This document shows, piece by piece, positions 26,712-37,654 of a stretch of DNA of 64,000 nucleotides. The DNA lies in the NCBI RefSeq assembly GCF_035594125.1, contig NC_087190.1, positions 5,517,501 to 5,581,500 of the forward strand. Direction: 5' to 3'. The stretch comes from Scylla paramamosain. Taxonomy: Eukaryota > Arthropoda > Malacostraca > Decapoda > Portunidae. A program made the position numbers and the translations under genes. The stretch's first letter is position 1, and every line of letters starts with the position of its first letter. Below the pieces are notes generated by a model. That model was given only the letters and a program-made list of their open reading frames with translations, was not told the origin of the DNA and ran no database searches.

Positions 26712-26855
26712 CCAAAGCAGCAATGGGTGTCCCTGAAAAGCTTGATCATCGGGGTGTTCACGAATCACTGCGACCTGTGGGCGTTCGGCGTGCTGCTGTG
26801 GGAGATCCTCAATCTGGTGCAGCAGCCGTACCTTGCCCGCACCAACTTGGAGTGC

Positions 26856-26858
<3 letters not shown>
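26712..26858 (+). pseudogene. Receptor tyrosine kinase exon fragment (ROS/sevenless-like)
   Basis: The frame reads PKQQWVSLKSL, then GVFTNHCDLWAFGVLLWEIL, then a QQPYLARTNLE block. This is kinase subdomains VIII to X: the APE motif is degraded (PE replaced by LK), the invariant D of DxWAFG is kept, and the QPY..R(T/S)NLE block is most like ROS/sevenless kinases. The right edge runs straight into a CT tract, with no donor site. The APE loss suggests a pseudogene; sequence error is possible. Confidence 0.6.

Positions 26859-26928
<70 letters not shown>
26859..26928. repeat. (CT)n microsatellite
   Basis: 35 CT units directly at the end of the kinase fragment. Confidence 0.97.
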
Positions 26929-26930
<2 letters not shown>

Positions 26931-27064
26931 TAATATATAATACATCATTTTTCATGTTGGGGATTGTACAGGCTAAAGGAGATATTTTGGGTGCCTCCTA
27001 TCCAAAAACCCATCCAGCTAAGTTAAGATTTTATATTTACTGTACAAGTGTCACTGTCACTCAT

Positions 27065-27066
<2 letters not shown>

Positions 27067-27153
<87 letters not shown>

Positions 27154-27173
27154 GTCTCTCTCTCTCTCTCTCT
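27067..27173. repeat. (CT)n microsatellite, slightly interrupted
   Basis: CT units with two CTGTCT interruptions near 27145-27155. Confidence 0.97.
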
Positions 27174-27182
27174 TTGTCGTAT

Positions 27183-28195
27183 GCAAAATGCCTGAAACAC
27201 TAATAAGAGATAAACTCGTTAATCACTTAGAAAAAAACAACTTACTTAAAATACTCAGCACGGCTTCCGCAACAAACGTTCTTGTTTGACGAACCTCTTA
27301 GACTTCTGTGATATTCTGAACCAGTATGATGAGTGTAAAGCGGTAGATATAATATATCTTGATTTTCAAAAGGCCTTCGACAAAGTCCCCCCACAAACGG
27401 TTACTGATTAAACTAAAATCACACGGTATCCAAGGCGACGAGTTGCGATGGGTTGAAAACTGGATAAACAACCGTAAAAAAAAGAGTAGTAATGGAAAAG
27501 CATCCAAGTGGACTAACGTAATCAGCGGGGTACCACAGGAATCAGTCTTAGGACCCGTTCTCTTCCTTGTTTATATTAGCGACATAGATGAGGGTGTTAC
27601 CAATATAATATCGAAGTTTGCTGATGACACCAAAATTGCGAATTCCTTAGGTTCTAATGAACAAGTAATAGAAATGTAGAAAAATCTAGACAGATTGACC
27701 GAGGGGGGCAAACCTGGAAGATGAGTTTTAATGCAGATAATGCAAAATTGTTGGGAAATCCTTCAACTCTCACGAATCAAAAAATCCTTTTTTCTACCGA
27801 GTAGTAAGTCTTTGGAATGGGCTTCCTCGAGACGTGATAGACTGCAACACCGTAGAGACTTCTGAATGCCGTCTTGATAAATATCTTGCCTGCAATCCGC
27901 GGCTAACAGCGTTTGTTTGTTAGTGATTAACTTCTTTGCCCTCAGGAAATGGGGGAACCTCATATAATTTATTTTCTTTCTTTCCTATAAAATTTTCTTC
28001 GTTTTTTTTCTTCTCTAACTCCGTAAGATATTTCTTTCCGATCTATTTTTCCAATACGAAGGGAGTGGAAGGGGGGGAGAGAGCCTTCTGCTTTCCTGTC
28101 CTTTTCTTCTATTATCACCTCAGTAGTCCTAGGTCAGGTCACCTCTTCAGGACAGCAAGGTCTGTTGTGGCCTGTTTTTCTATGTAACTCGATGT
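27183..28195 (+). mobile_element. CR1-like non-LTR retrotransposon, 5'-truncated
   Basis: RT fragment with YLDFQKAFDKVP at 27355, SGVPQESVLGPVLF at 27520 and KFADDTKIA at 27615, then C-terminal homology (FYRVVSLWNGLP) at 27790-27880 and a 3' region. It ends TATGTAACTCGATGTAAC at 28180-28198, a short TATGTAAC-type repeat tail as expected for CR1. Confidence 0.75.
27359..27679 (+). pseudogene. CR1-like reverse transcriptase fragment
   Basis: 106 codons covering the palm: LDFQKAFDKV lies just upstream in another frame, and this frame contains ISGVPQESVLGPVLFLVYIS and SKFADDTKIANS. The G of PQGS is changed to E. It ends at a premature stop. Confidence 0.7.
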
Positions 28196-28198
28196 AAC

Positions 28199-28479
28199 TT
28201 TTACTGGTTCCTTTATCTTTAATAATTCAGCAGTCAGAATCTTATCTTCTCTTTCTCTTACTTCTTCCTCTCCTTATAATCCTTTACTCATCATCCCTTT
28301 CACTTCCTTCATATTCTTACAATCCTTCACTCAACATTTCATCCCCCTCACTCCTTCCTTCACCTTATCATCTCTCACTCCTTCCTTCACCTCACACCAT
28401 CCTTCACACATCCTAAATCATCAACTCACCATCCCTTACACAGCTTTCACTCACCTTTTCCTCTACTCACTCCCGACAG
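28199..28479. other. Pyrimidine-rich interval ending in a splice acceptor
   Basis: A C/T-rich stretch with repeated CTCCTTCCTTCAC words, ending CACTCCCGACAG immediately before the second kinase fragment. Probable intron 3' end. Confidence 0.5.
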
Positions 28480-28600
28480 ACACAAGCTGATGGAGAGGTG
28501 TTGGAGCTTTATCCCTGAGAAGCGGCCCACCTTCAAGGAGTGTCTGGGGGTGCTGCTGTTGCTGGCGAAGGCTATTTTTTCTTGTCTTGTTTGTTTTTAG
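28480..28600 (+). pseudogene. Receptor tyrosine kinase C-lobe exon (ROS/sevenless-like)
   Basis: After a good acceptor the frame (from 28481) reads HKLMERCWSFIPEKRPTFKE, then CLGVLLLLAKA and a stop at 28598. This is kinase subdomain XI: the LM..CW..(I)P..RPTF signature is complete. The order and spacing relative to 26712-26858 fit consecutive exons of one gene with the intron filled by a CR1 element and CT tracts, although the stretch encoding the end of subdomain X is missing between them. No donor site follows; the frame reads through to a TAG. Confidence 0.6.
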
Positions 28601-29126
<526 letters not shown>

Positions 29127-29159
<33 letters not shown>

Positions 29160-29175
29160 CTGTGTGCGTGCGCGC

Positions 29176-29237
<62 letters not shown>
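29127..29237. repeat. (GT)n microsatellite, left flank of family D
   Basis: GT units with a CGCGCG-containing interruption at 29158-29180; the tract continues to the first base of the family D element. Confidence 0.97.
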
Positions 29238-29238
<1 letters not shown>

Positions 29239-29320
29239 CCCGTCTCCATGGCAACACACCTTTGGGTGCCAACTGACCTGTTTTTTCAAGATTATCTGAA
29301 TAACTCGTACATCGACTACC

Positions 29321-29795
29321 ATGGCTGGTAAATCTATTTACGACCTCAAGAAGTTACAAAAACACCAGTTTAATAATATAACAAAGGCTGAACTCATCGA
29401 TGCCATCTTATCAGCAGGCAATGATGATGCAACACTCATGGAGAGACAGGACCAGAAACTGAACAGGATCTTGGAAGAACTCACTGATTTACGCAGCAAG
29501 ATGACGGAAGCTGAAAACGAGACCAAGACTAAAATTAAGGAATTGAATGATATAGTTGAGAAGCAGTCGGCTATAATAATGCAACGCCAGTTATTTATGG
29601 AGCAAGTGGACCGACAGAAGCGGGAAACAAATTTGGTAATGTTTGGAGTACCGGACGAACAGGTGTCACTTGATGGAGCTACGACAGAAGATGACAAGAT
29701 ACAGAAGGTGATGAATGCTGTGTCAGCTGGCCCGGAGGTGATGGTACGGTCACACAGACGGCTAGGACAACAACAGGCAGGTAACAGGCCACGCC
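29321..29795 (+). pseudogene. Family D ORF1, N-terminal part (coiled coil, L1-ORF1-like)
   Basis: Starts at ATG 29321 (context CTACCATGG). Residues ~1-40 are basic. Residues ~45-105 form a coiled coil with heptad-like leucines (LNRILEELTDLRSKM, IKELNDIVEKQ). From ~108 comes the RETNLVMFGVPDE block that begins L1-ORF1-type RNA-binding domains, then RSHRRLGQ. The frame is cut at the GGCCACGCC target site. The protein would coat element RNA as a chaperone. Confidence 0.75.
29787..29795 (+). repeat. 9-bp target site duplication, left copy
   Basis: GGCCACGCC, identical to 31089-31097. Removing one copy plus the insert restores the ORF1 frame across the junction. Confidence 0.85.
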
Positions 29796-29807
29796 GGTTC
29801 CATTGGT

Positions 29808-30210
29808 ATTCAGCCCGCACAGGATTCAGCCCACGGAATTCAGCCCACACGGAATTCAGCCCACACGGGATTCAGCCCACGGAATTCAGCCCACACGGGA
29901 TTCAGCCCACGCGGGATTCTGCCCACGGAATTCAGCCCACACGGAATTAAGCCCACACGGGATTCAGCCCACGGAATTCAGCCCACACGGGATTCAGCCC
30001 ACGCGGAATTCAGCCCACACGGGATTCAACCCATGGAATTCAGCCCACGCGGGATTCAGCCCACGGAATTCAGCCCACGCGGGGTTCAGTCCACACGGGA
30101 TTCAGCCCACACGGGATTCAGCCCACTGAATTCAGCCCACACGGGATTCAGCCCACACGGGATTCAGGCCACGGGATTCAGCCCACACGGGATTCAGCCC
30201 ACACGGGACT
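29808..30210 (+). repeat. Left arm tandem array of the foldback element
   Basis: About 26 units of 14-16 bp. The two unit lengths add up to 30, so open frames appear in several phases (GIQPTRDSAH-type peptides); these are not genes. Confidence 0.92.
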
Positions 30211-30423
30211 TAACTCACGGGCCCACACTGTTGAGTTGAATAGGGGTTTAATTGACATGGAACCCTTAGAAATATGACCATTTCTACTGAACGGATTTTT
30301 AGAAAAGAAAAGTAAATAACTTAAAGCAATATTATTCTTTGACTATTCATTATTTTTACAGTAGTTAGTGCTCTATTCGCCGAACCCAGCTTGCACCACG
30401 AGGAGGTTGAGCACCATAGCAAG

Positions 30424-30630
<207 letters not shown>

Positions 30631-30737
30631 CACATTCACACGCACACTCTCCCCTAAGCTAGAGAAGATTATGTGTGTGTTTTCGTTCGAGTGCATATAT
30701 ACGTGATGAGAGAGAGGGTGTGTTCACATTCGCAATT

Positions 30738-31082
30738 CCGAGGGCTGAATCCCGTGTGGGCTGAATCCCGTGTGGGCTGAATCCTGTGGGCTGCATCCCG
30801 CGTGGGCTGAATCCCGTGTGGGCTGAATCCCGCGTGGGCTGAATCCCGCGTGGGCTGAATCCCATGTGGGCTGAATTCCGTGTGGGCTGAATTCCGTGGG
30901 CTGAATTCCGTGTGGGCAGAATCCCGTGTGGGCTGAATCCCGTGTGGGCTGAATCCCGTGTGGGCTGAATTCCTTGGGCTGAATCCCGTGTGGACTGAAC
31001 CCCGCGTGGGCTGAATTCCGTGGGCTGAATCCCGCGTGGGCTGAATTCCATGGGCTGAATCCCGTGTGGGCTGAATTCCACG
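30738..31082 (-). repeat. Right arm tandem array of the foldback element
   Basis: Units such as GGGCTGAATCCCGTGTG and GGGCTGAATTCCGTG, the reverse complement of the left-arm units, ~22 units. Confidence 0.92.
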
Positions 31083-31088
31083 TCCACC

Positions 31089-31097
31089 GGCCACGCC
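31089..31097 (+). repeat. 9-bp target site duplication, right copy
   Basis: GGCCACGCC, identical to 29787-29795. Confidence 0.85.
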
Positions 31098-31372
31098 CCC
31101 TGCTTGTTAAGGTAGACTCCAAGTATCTACGGGATAGTGTCCTGGAGAAAGCAGCCACCTTGAAGAACATGCACGAGCCATACAAGAAAATCTATGTGAA
31201 GAAAGACTCTCACCCGGAAGTGCGAAGAGAATGGAAAAGATTAAAGGACGTAGAAGAGGAAGAGAAGAGGAAGCCGACAAACGAAGGTTGTAACATCCGG
31301 CTCGACTACAGGGAGAGAGTGTTGTACAGGGATGGTGTGGAGATCGACAGGTGGCGGCCACATCCTTTTTAA
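31089..31372 (+). pseudogene. Family D ORF1, C-terminal part
   Basis: Resumes the RNA-binding domain in frame after the target site: RPRPLLVKVDSKYLRDSVL, then IYVKKDSHPEVRREWKRL, blocks diagnostic of the L1-ORF1-type (transposase-22-like) domain, then a basic tail. The stop TAA at 31371 overlaps the upstream extension of the ORF2 frame. Only the foldback insertion breaks this ORF; no other lesions are seen. Confidence 0.75.
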
Positions 31373-31398
31373 CTCGACCACAGGAAAATATAAAAGTT

Positions 31399-34300
31399 AT
31401 GTCATGGAATATTAACTCGATAAGGACAAAAATAGAAAAGAGTAATGTGGAGTCACTATTATGTAGATATGACATTATATGTTTGAACGAGATTAAGACG
31501 AATTTGCCTGTTTTCTTTCCAGGTTACACAGCATATGTGAGTTTTGATAAAGAGCATTATAAAAGAGGTGGAACATGTGTATTGATACGTAATCATTTAA
31601 ACAGTCTTGTATATGACATGGATGTGAGTACAGGTGACCAGGTATGGTTTAAGTTAAAGTGTGTACCTGGTGTGCTGTTCGGAGCTTGTTATGTACCTCC
31701 TTCTGACTCAGTTTATTTCAGTTATACACAATTAAGTAATATTCAAGAAAAAGTGAAGTGCAATGAATGTAATAATGGATGCTTTATAATCGGTGATCTT
31801 AATTGTCGTCTGGGAGTATCGGTAAATGACCTTCCTGCAGCCTTGGGCTATCACCAGTACTCATACCCAAACCTACCTGACCCTGTGACCACACCAAATG
31901 ATAATGCTGCAGCTGTGTTGGGTATATGTGTAGACGAGCAGTTGTTGGTTGTTAATAATATGAAAACAAGTGATGCACACTTCACGAGTAAGAAGACGTT
32001 TAAGAGAGGAGGGGAGTGGATATCAGAGTTAGATACTTGCATCATATCGGAGAACTTGGTTAAGTATGTAAAGCATTTTGAGGTAATAGATGGTGAAAAT
32101 TTGCCATCTGATCACGCACCAGTAGTCATGTCATTACAACCTCCCTCCCCTTGTCTGGATAGCGTGGCAGCCCGGGCAGGTGACCTGGGTAAACACGGAG
32201 CCGAATGTAATCACCTACTGACTGCTAGGCAGTCACTTGTAAAGCCACCTTTAATGTCTAACAATATCAATCAAACTTTATTTATGTCAAATATTACCGA
32301 AGTTGACTTAGAAATGCAGATACGCGATGATGTCAATGTAACTGCATCGAATCTGTCAGAAGTACTGTACAGGTGTGCGCGTGATAGTAGTGGGCATGAC
32401 CACCGTGAGGAGAGAGTGGTGCAGGTTGGACACGGCAGTGACAGGTGGCACACAATGATACAGGAAAATGATGATGCCAAACTATGGACTGCTATTAATT
32501 GGCGAGGTGAACTGACGGACACTGCTTTTAATGAAAACACTAAGCCAAGTGACGACACATTTAAAACGTATTTTGAAGATATATTTAATCCTCCAAACAC
32601 TGTATACCCTGACCTGAACGATCTACACTCACAAATTACTATTCCTGTATTAGATGAACCTATTACGACTAACGAGGTAGACACCCAAATAAAGCGATTA
32701 AGGTCTAATAAAGCTAGTGGCCCTGATGGCATACCTCCTGTTTTGTTTAAATGGTTGCCTGCATCCTGGATATTGTTCATTGCCACATTATTCAACTCAG
32801 TATTCATGAGTGGTTCATACCCTGACAGTTGGATTAATGCTAAGATGTTTGTGATATTCAAACGTGGTTCAAAGCTACTACCAAGTAATTATAGACCTAT
32901 TAATGTAATCAACAGCGTGGCTAAACTGTATGATATGGTGTTGTGTGCACGACTCACCCAGTGGTTTGCACCACACCGAGAACAGGCAGGCAGCCAGGCG
33001 GGCCGAGGATGTACTGAACATTTACTAACACTTAGATTGTTGATGGATGTTGCCAGAAGAAAGAAATTAAAATTATTTATAACGTTTGTCGATTTTAGAC
33101 GAGGCTATGATTGTGTCCCTAGGATTGATTTATTTACATGTCTGAAGCAAATGGGATGTGGGGTGATAATGCTGTTAGCGTTAGCTGGTATGTACAAGTA
33201 TACTAACAGTATTATAGGAACTGCATTAATTGCCACTAGTGTGGGTGTGCGGCAGGGTTCCCCTACATCCTGTGTGCTTTTTAGTATATATGTCAATGTA
33301 ATGATTCAAATGATCAAACAAAGATGTCCTTTAGACGGCTTTCTGTCATGGTTGCACATATTAGTGATGATGGACGACACTGTATTATTGTCAACAACTA
33401 GAGAAGGAATGATAAGGAAAATAGAGATTCTACATGATTTTTGTAGCTCACACGGTATGGTGGTTAATAATGACAAAACAAAATTTATGGTGGTAAATGG
33501 TAATACTGAAGATAAAGAAATGATATTGTGTCAGGATATGCGAGTAAGTTACTGTACTAGCTATATATATTTAGGTAGTCCCTTCACTGATGACGGATTA
33601 GCCTCAACAGCTGTAAAGCTTCATGCAAACAAAAAGATGTGTCATGTTTTAAAATTTATATCTTTTATCAATAGGAATAATGATGTACCATTTTATATTA
33701 AGAGAAAAGTTTTTGATGCTTGTGTTACTACTTCGGTGCTATATGGATGCGAATCGTGGCTCAGCTGTGACTTAAAACCTATAGAGAAACTATACAAATG
33801 GTGCATAAAGGAATTATTAGGTGTGAGAATAACTACTAATAATGACATTTGCATGGTGGAATTAGGTTTACCCTCACTTAAAGCGCTTGTTAAGGAAAAA
33901 CAAAGGAAATATTTTCATAAAGTGTGGACAGAAAGAAACGATATAGTTGATGACCCGTTGATGCACGTACTGAGGTTAGTGTTAAATTACAACGATCAAG
34001 TGTCTAGGTATATCACAGATATGACTATAAATGATTTTAACGATGTGGAAGATGCCAAGCACAGAATGAAACTTAATATTAGGAATTCGTTGTCAAATAG
34101 GTTGACCTTTTATAAACAAATTAACCCGAATCTAATAGTACATGATATATACACAAGAAGTACTAGAGTGAACGAGATAGAGCGTGTGTCATGGACAAGA
34201 CTTCGTCTCAGTGCTCATTCCCTGGCGGTAGAAACAGGTCGCTGGAACCGTCGGGGACGTGGTCGCCTTCCCATGGAGGAGAGGCTGTGTCCCTGCGGCC

Positions 34301-34458
34301 TCGTGCAGACCGAGACACATGTCATCGAGACTTGTCCCTTGTCTTTGACCCTTAGATTAACATATAATGTCACAACTGTTCATCAATTGTTGGTAGACAG
34401 AACTGATTATGATAATGTGTGTTTTATAGTGCATAAATTATTAGCGTTGTTTAAGTGA
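31399..34458 (+). CDS. Family D ORF2: endonuclease and reverse transcriptase, intact
   Basis: An open frame of about 1020 codons (the frame is open from 31351; I take ATG at 31399, MSWNINSIRTK, as the start because the EEP domain begins there). Endonuclease to about 32150: IICLNEIKT, IIGDLNCRLG (GDLN variant of GDFN), LPSDHAPVV. RT about 32680-33560: KASGPDGIPP, NYRPINVINS, TFVDFRRGYDCV, VGVRQGSPTSCV. The active site reads MMDDT at 33367-33378 instead of YADD. Near the end CPCG...H....C (34288-34339) is a CCHC-type knuckle as in I/jockey-like elements. No stops or frameshifts, so this copy is young. Confidence 0.88.
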   Translation: MSWNINSIRTKIEKSNVESLLCRYDIICLNEIKTNLPVFFPGYTAYVSFDKEHYKRGGTCVLIRNHLNSLVYDMDVSTGDQVWFKLKCVPGVLFGACYVPPSDSVYFSYTQLSNIQEKVKCNECNNGCFIIGDLNCRLGVSVNDLPAALGYHQYSYPNLPDPVTTPNDNAAAVLGICVDEQLLVVNNMKTSDAHFTSKKTFKRGGEWISELDTCIISENLVKYVKHFEVIDGENLPSDHAPVVMSLQPPSPCLDSVAARAGDLGKHGAECNHLLTARQSLVKPPLMSNNINQTLFMSNITEVDLEMQIRDDVNVTASNLSEVLYRCARDSSGHDHREERVVQVGHGSDRWHTMIQENDDAKLWTAINWRGELTDTAFNENTKPSDDTFKTYFEDIFNPPNTVYPDLNDLHSQITIPVLDEPITTNEVDTQIKRLRSNKASGPDGIPPVLFKWLPASWILFIATLFNSVFMSGSYPDSWINAKMFVIFKRGSKLLPSNYRPINVINSVAKLYDMVLCARLTQWFAPHREQAGSQAGRGCTEHLLTLRLLMDVARRKKLKLFITFVDFRRGYDCVPRIDLFTCLKQMGCGVIMLLALAGMYKYTNSIIGTALIATSVGVRQGSPTSCVLFSIYVNVMIQMIKQRCPLDGFLSWLHILVMMDDTVLLSTTREGMIRKIEILHDFCSSHGMVVNNDKTKFMVVNGNTEDKEMILCQDMRVSYCTSYIYLGSPFTDDGLASTAVKLHANKKMCHVLKFISFINRNNDVPFYIKRKVFDACVTTSVLYGCESWLSCDLKPIEKLYKWCIKELLGVRITTNNDICMVELGLPSLKALVKEKQRKYFHKVWTERNDIVDDPLMHVLRLVLNYNDQVSRYITDMTINDFNDVEDAKHRMKLNIRNSLSNRLTFYKQINPNLIVHDIYTRSTRVNEIERVSWTRLRLSAHSLAVETGRWNRRGRGRLPMEERLCPCGLVQTETHVIETCPLSLTLRLTYNVTTVHQLLVDRTDYDNVCFIVHKLLALFK

Positions 34459-34746
34459 TAAAGTTATGTATGCATCTCCAAGTCTTAAGATGTTACCCCC
34501 GTAGTGTGATGTGTGCTGGATTCCTGCCCCATCTTTAAGGATTATTTTATGTGTTTTACTTATTTTTACTATTGCATTTGTGTTTTAAATGTGTTATAAA
34601 AGTTTTAATGTATATCATTCGCATAGTGCTATTAAGAGAAGTTACTGTATTTTGGACCAGAACTGTATGTATTTTAAATTGTATAATTTATTTATTTTTT
34701 TTTCCCTGTGGTCAATAAACTATCTGAATCTGAATCTGAATCTGAA

Positions 34747-34748
<2 letters not shown>
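34459..34748 (+). other. Family D 3' untranslated region and (CTGAAT)n tail
   Basis: AT-rich, with CAATAAAC close to the end, then CTGAATCTGAAT repeats instead of poly-A. Confidence 0.7.

Positions 34749-34799
<51 letters not shown>
34749..34799. repeat. (TG)n microsatellite, right flank of family D
   Basis: 25 TG units starting directly after the CTGAAT tail. Confidence 0.97.
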
Positions 34800-34803
<4 letters not shown>

Positions 34804-35018
34804 GCGCAGGTGTTAAAAATGGAAAATATATTTTTTTACATATCGTAAAGGAATTCCTTTGCTTTTCGCTCGAATGATGATTTTTTTTCTTTAAATCTTG
34901 TTTTACTGTTACAATTCTTGTTTGTCTGAAAGTTTGTGTGAATACACAACGAATGAAAGGTGTAAATAATGGCATGTGTTTGTCTGTTTGTTCGCTTTCT
35001 TTGGGTTTTATTTGTTGA

Positions 35019-35019
<1 letters not shown>
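34800..35019. other. Non-coding interval
   Basis: AT-rich, nothing recognised. Confidence 0.5.
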
Positions 35020-35096
<77 letters not shown>

Positions 35097-35163
35097 CATA
35101 TGAGGAAATAAAAAGGAAATGTGGGATAATTACATGATTGGCACGCATGTGGAATGAGTGATG

Positions 35164-35203
<40 letters not shown>
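35020..35203. repeat. Two (GA)n microsatellites
   Basis: 35020-35093 and 35168-35203. Confidence 0.97.
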
Positions 35204-35204
<1 letters not shown>

Positions 35205-35219
35205 CATGTACTGTGCGTA

Positions 35220-35455
35220 TTGAATTTCTGAGTGAAGGGTGTGTGTGTTATTAGGTGTTTGTAGTTTTGTGCTGAGGAAGAGAATTGTCTTCAGAGGGCA
35301 GGCTGTGACTGCCTAATTGTGTTGTGAGACACAAAGGGAAACATTCAGTGAGGTCACAGCTGGGTTTAATGATAAGTTCACAGCACCCCCTGATGCAGTG
35401 CTTTAGACCTCACTGGGAGTAATTATCGTTTCGGTAGGTGCCTACTGCCTCCTCC
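35220..35455 (-). repeat. 235-bp dispersed repeat, inverted relative to 38333-38572
   Basis: The reverse complement matches 38333-38572 closely: from GGAGGAGGCAGTAG through CGATAATTACTCCCAGTG and AACCCAGCTGTGACCTCACT to CCCTTCACTCA(G/A)AAATT. In the other place it lies immediately upstream of the family A start codon, so it is either that element's 5' leader or an independent short element. Confidence 0.75.
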
Positions 35456-35464
35456 TCCCCCTGT

Positions 35465-35498
35465 CGTCGTTGTTGTTGTTGTTGTTGTTGTTGTTGTT

Positions 35499-35531
<33 letters not shown>

Positions 35532-35570
35532 GATATCGTTGTTGCTGTTGTTATGGTTGTTACTATTATT

Positions 35571-35615
<45 letters not shown>

Positions 35616-35650
35616 ATGGTTGTTACTGTCGTCGTCGTTGTACTAACAGT
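35465..35650. repeat. (TTG)n trinucleotide array
   Basis: GTT/TTG units with scattered TTA, GTC and CTG interruptions. The Thr-rich open frame on the minus strand is an artefact of this array. Confidence 0.95.
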
Positions 35651-35880
35651 AACAGCAGCAGTAGCAGTAGTACATGAAAACACACTATCTTGATTACTAC
35701 GTCATTCGTTTGAACGCGTTGCGCAAATTAATTAGAAAACGATGACGATGCTGATAAGGAGGAGGATAATAATGATGAAAAAGCGTGTAGCTACGTAATA
35801 CCAATAGCAAGAAGACGGAAATTAAATGACGCATATAGGTTATCTAAGAATTCAGTATAGCCTTTTTTTTTTTTTCTTCT

Positions 35881-36150
<270 letters not shown>

Positions 36151-36455
36151 ATAGATTGATAGATAAAATAACAGACAGGCTATAATATACAAACAAATAA
36201 CCGAATACGTAGATAAACAGCAGAGAGATAATATTGTATCTATTAGATAGATACATACATAAAAAAAACTAGACAAATAGGCAATCCAATTAGCAGAGAC
36301 AATAGATAAACAAATGAACAAGGATAAAGGAATATACGAATAGGCAAAGAGGAAAAAAAATATACAAGAAGACAAGTAGAGAAAGTTGACAAATATCAAC
36401 ACACAAAAGACAGATTAACAGATAAACAGACGGAGAGGGGGAGAAGATGATCGAA

Positions 36456-36461
<6 letters not shown>
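36151..36461. other. A-rich interval derived from GATA-like repeats
   Basis: Irregular GATA/ACAA words; looks like a decayed continuation of the compound array. Confidence 0.5.

Positions 36462-36525
<64 letters not shown>
36462..36525. repeat. (GA)n microsatellite
   Basis: 32 units. Confidence 0.97.
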
Positions 36526-36529
<4 letters not shown>

Positions 36530-37572
36530 AACAGGAGAGTTTGAGATCATAAGATTACGTATTATGAGGTGACCAACTTGTGGCAACACCTCTCAAGGAA
36601 GCCTTTGGAGACTAACTGGCAATTATATTCTGAACCATGTAAAAACACAGGCAGGGAGTGACGCAGGTCAGTTCAGAATAGAAAGTGGGGTAAAGGTAAT
36701 TATGGGTAAGCACAATCTTAAACTGATTCTTATTGTATTTGATGAGGCTGTTTGTGTGTTTGATGCTGTATTGTTCTCTTGTTTTGGTGTATGGATGTTG
36801 GTTGTCCGGTGGTGTGTTTATAATTCTATTTGTGATTTAGTGTATGCGTGTATTTTTTTTTCTCCTCAAGTGTTGATGTGTATAATATACATAAAAAATA
36901 ACGATATGTATCATACATCGTTACTTGCATGTATCTTTTGGCCATTTAGTGTATTAAACTTTTTTTTTGTATTTTATTTATTTATTTTTTCTTGATGTAA
37001 GGATGTGTTATTCGATTGTGTTTTGTTATTTTCATGTACTCGTATGTTTTAGTGTATTAGTCATTAACCTTTTTTTTTGTATTTTTTGTATTATTTTTTT
37101 TTTCTGTCGTTTTGATAAGGATATTGGGATGAATATAGTTAGTTTCATGTATATTTTAGGGTATTAGTCATAAACTTTAATCGAATGGTATTTTTCGTTA
37201 CATGAAGTGCATGTTTTGTTAGTTAACCTTTGAATCTGAACAAAACACGTGAAATTTTAATAAGTACTTCACCGTGTTTCATGTTTCATTTGCGAATTAG
37301 CTGTACCTGCATATAAGTTATCTACGCTTGTTTCTTTTTTTATTAGGTTAGTTTGACCTAACATTGTTTATTCCTCGAGTCATGTTACTTTCATTGTTCA
37401 TCTACTTCATTGCTCGTTCAGTTCACGTTTAGTGGTGGCGACGAATTAGACCTAGAGTTGTTTACGTTCTGCTTGGTGACGTCACCTTCTCTGATGTCAC
37501 ACCCTTGGTAAATGATCGTAGGTTCTGTTGCAAGTGTGGTATTTTCGGAAAGGGGGTGACTCAGAACGGAAG

Positions 37573-37577
<5 letters not shown>
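36526..37577. other. Non-coding, T-rich, with a loose ~110-bp repetition
   Basis: TTAGTGTATTA followed by AACTTTTTTTTTGTATTTT recurs about three times (36945, 37050, 37155). No gene seen. Confidence 0.5.
37475..37486. promoter_or_regulatory. CRE-like palindrome
   Basis: GGTGACGTCACC, a 12-bp palindrome containing the CREB/ATF consensus TGACGTCA, with a near copy TGATGTCA at 37492. The surrounding 37370-37560 is more GC-balanced than its neighbours. Whether it serves the gene at 42 kb is unknown. Confidence 0.25.

Positions 37578-37651
<74 letters not shown>
37578..37651. repeat. (GA)n microsatellite
   Basis: 37 units. Confidence 0.97.

Positions 37652-37654
<3 letters not shown>

Noticed and set aside
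26708..27289. A 193-codon frame and similar Ser-Leu or Arg-Glu repeat frames at CT/GA tracts (12.6, 22.5, 28.6, 43.6, 44.4 kb)
   Set aside because: The open length comes from CT repeats; the true kinase fragment is in another frame and ends at the tract.
29803..30239. Repeat-peptide frames (GIQPTRDSAH type) on both arms of the foldback element
   Set aside because: The 14+16-bp unit lengths keep several frames open; no gene-like features, and the arms are inverted copies of one another.
35423..35683. Thr-rich protein on the minus strand
   Set aside because: Artefact of the TTG trinucleotide array.
36702..37167. Two hydrophobic frames that could be membrane peptides
   Set aside because: T-rich low-complexity DNA with repeated TTTTTTTTTGTATTTT words explains them.
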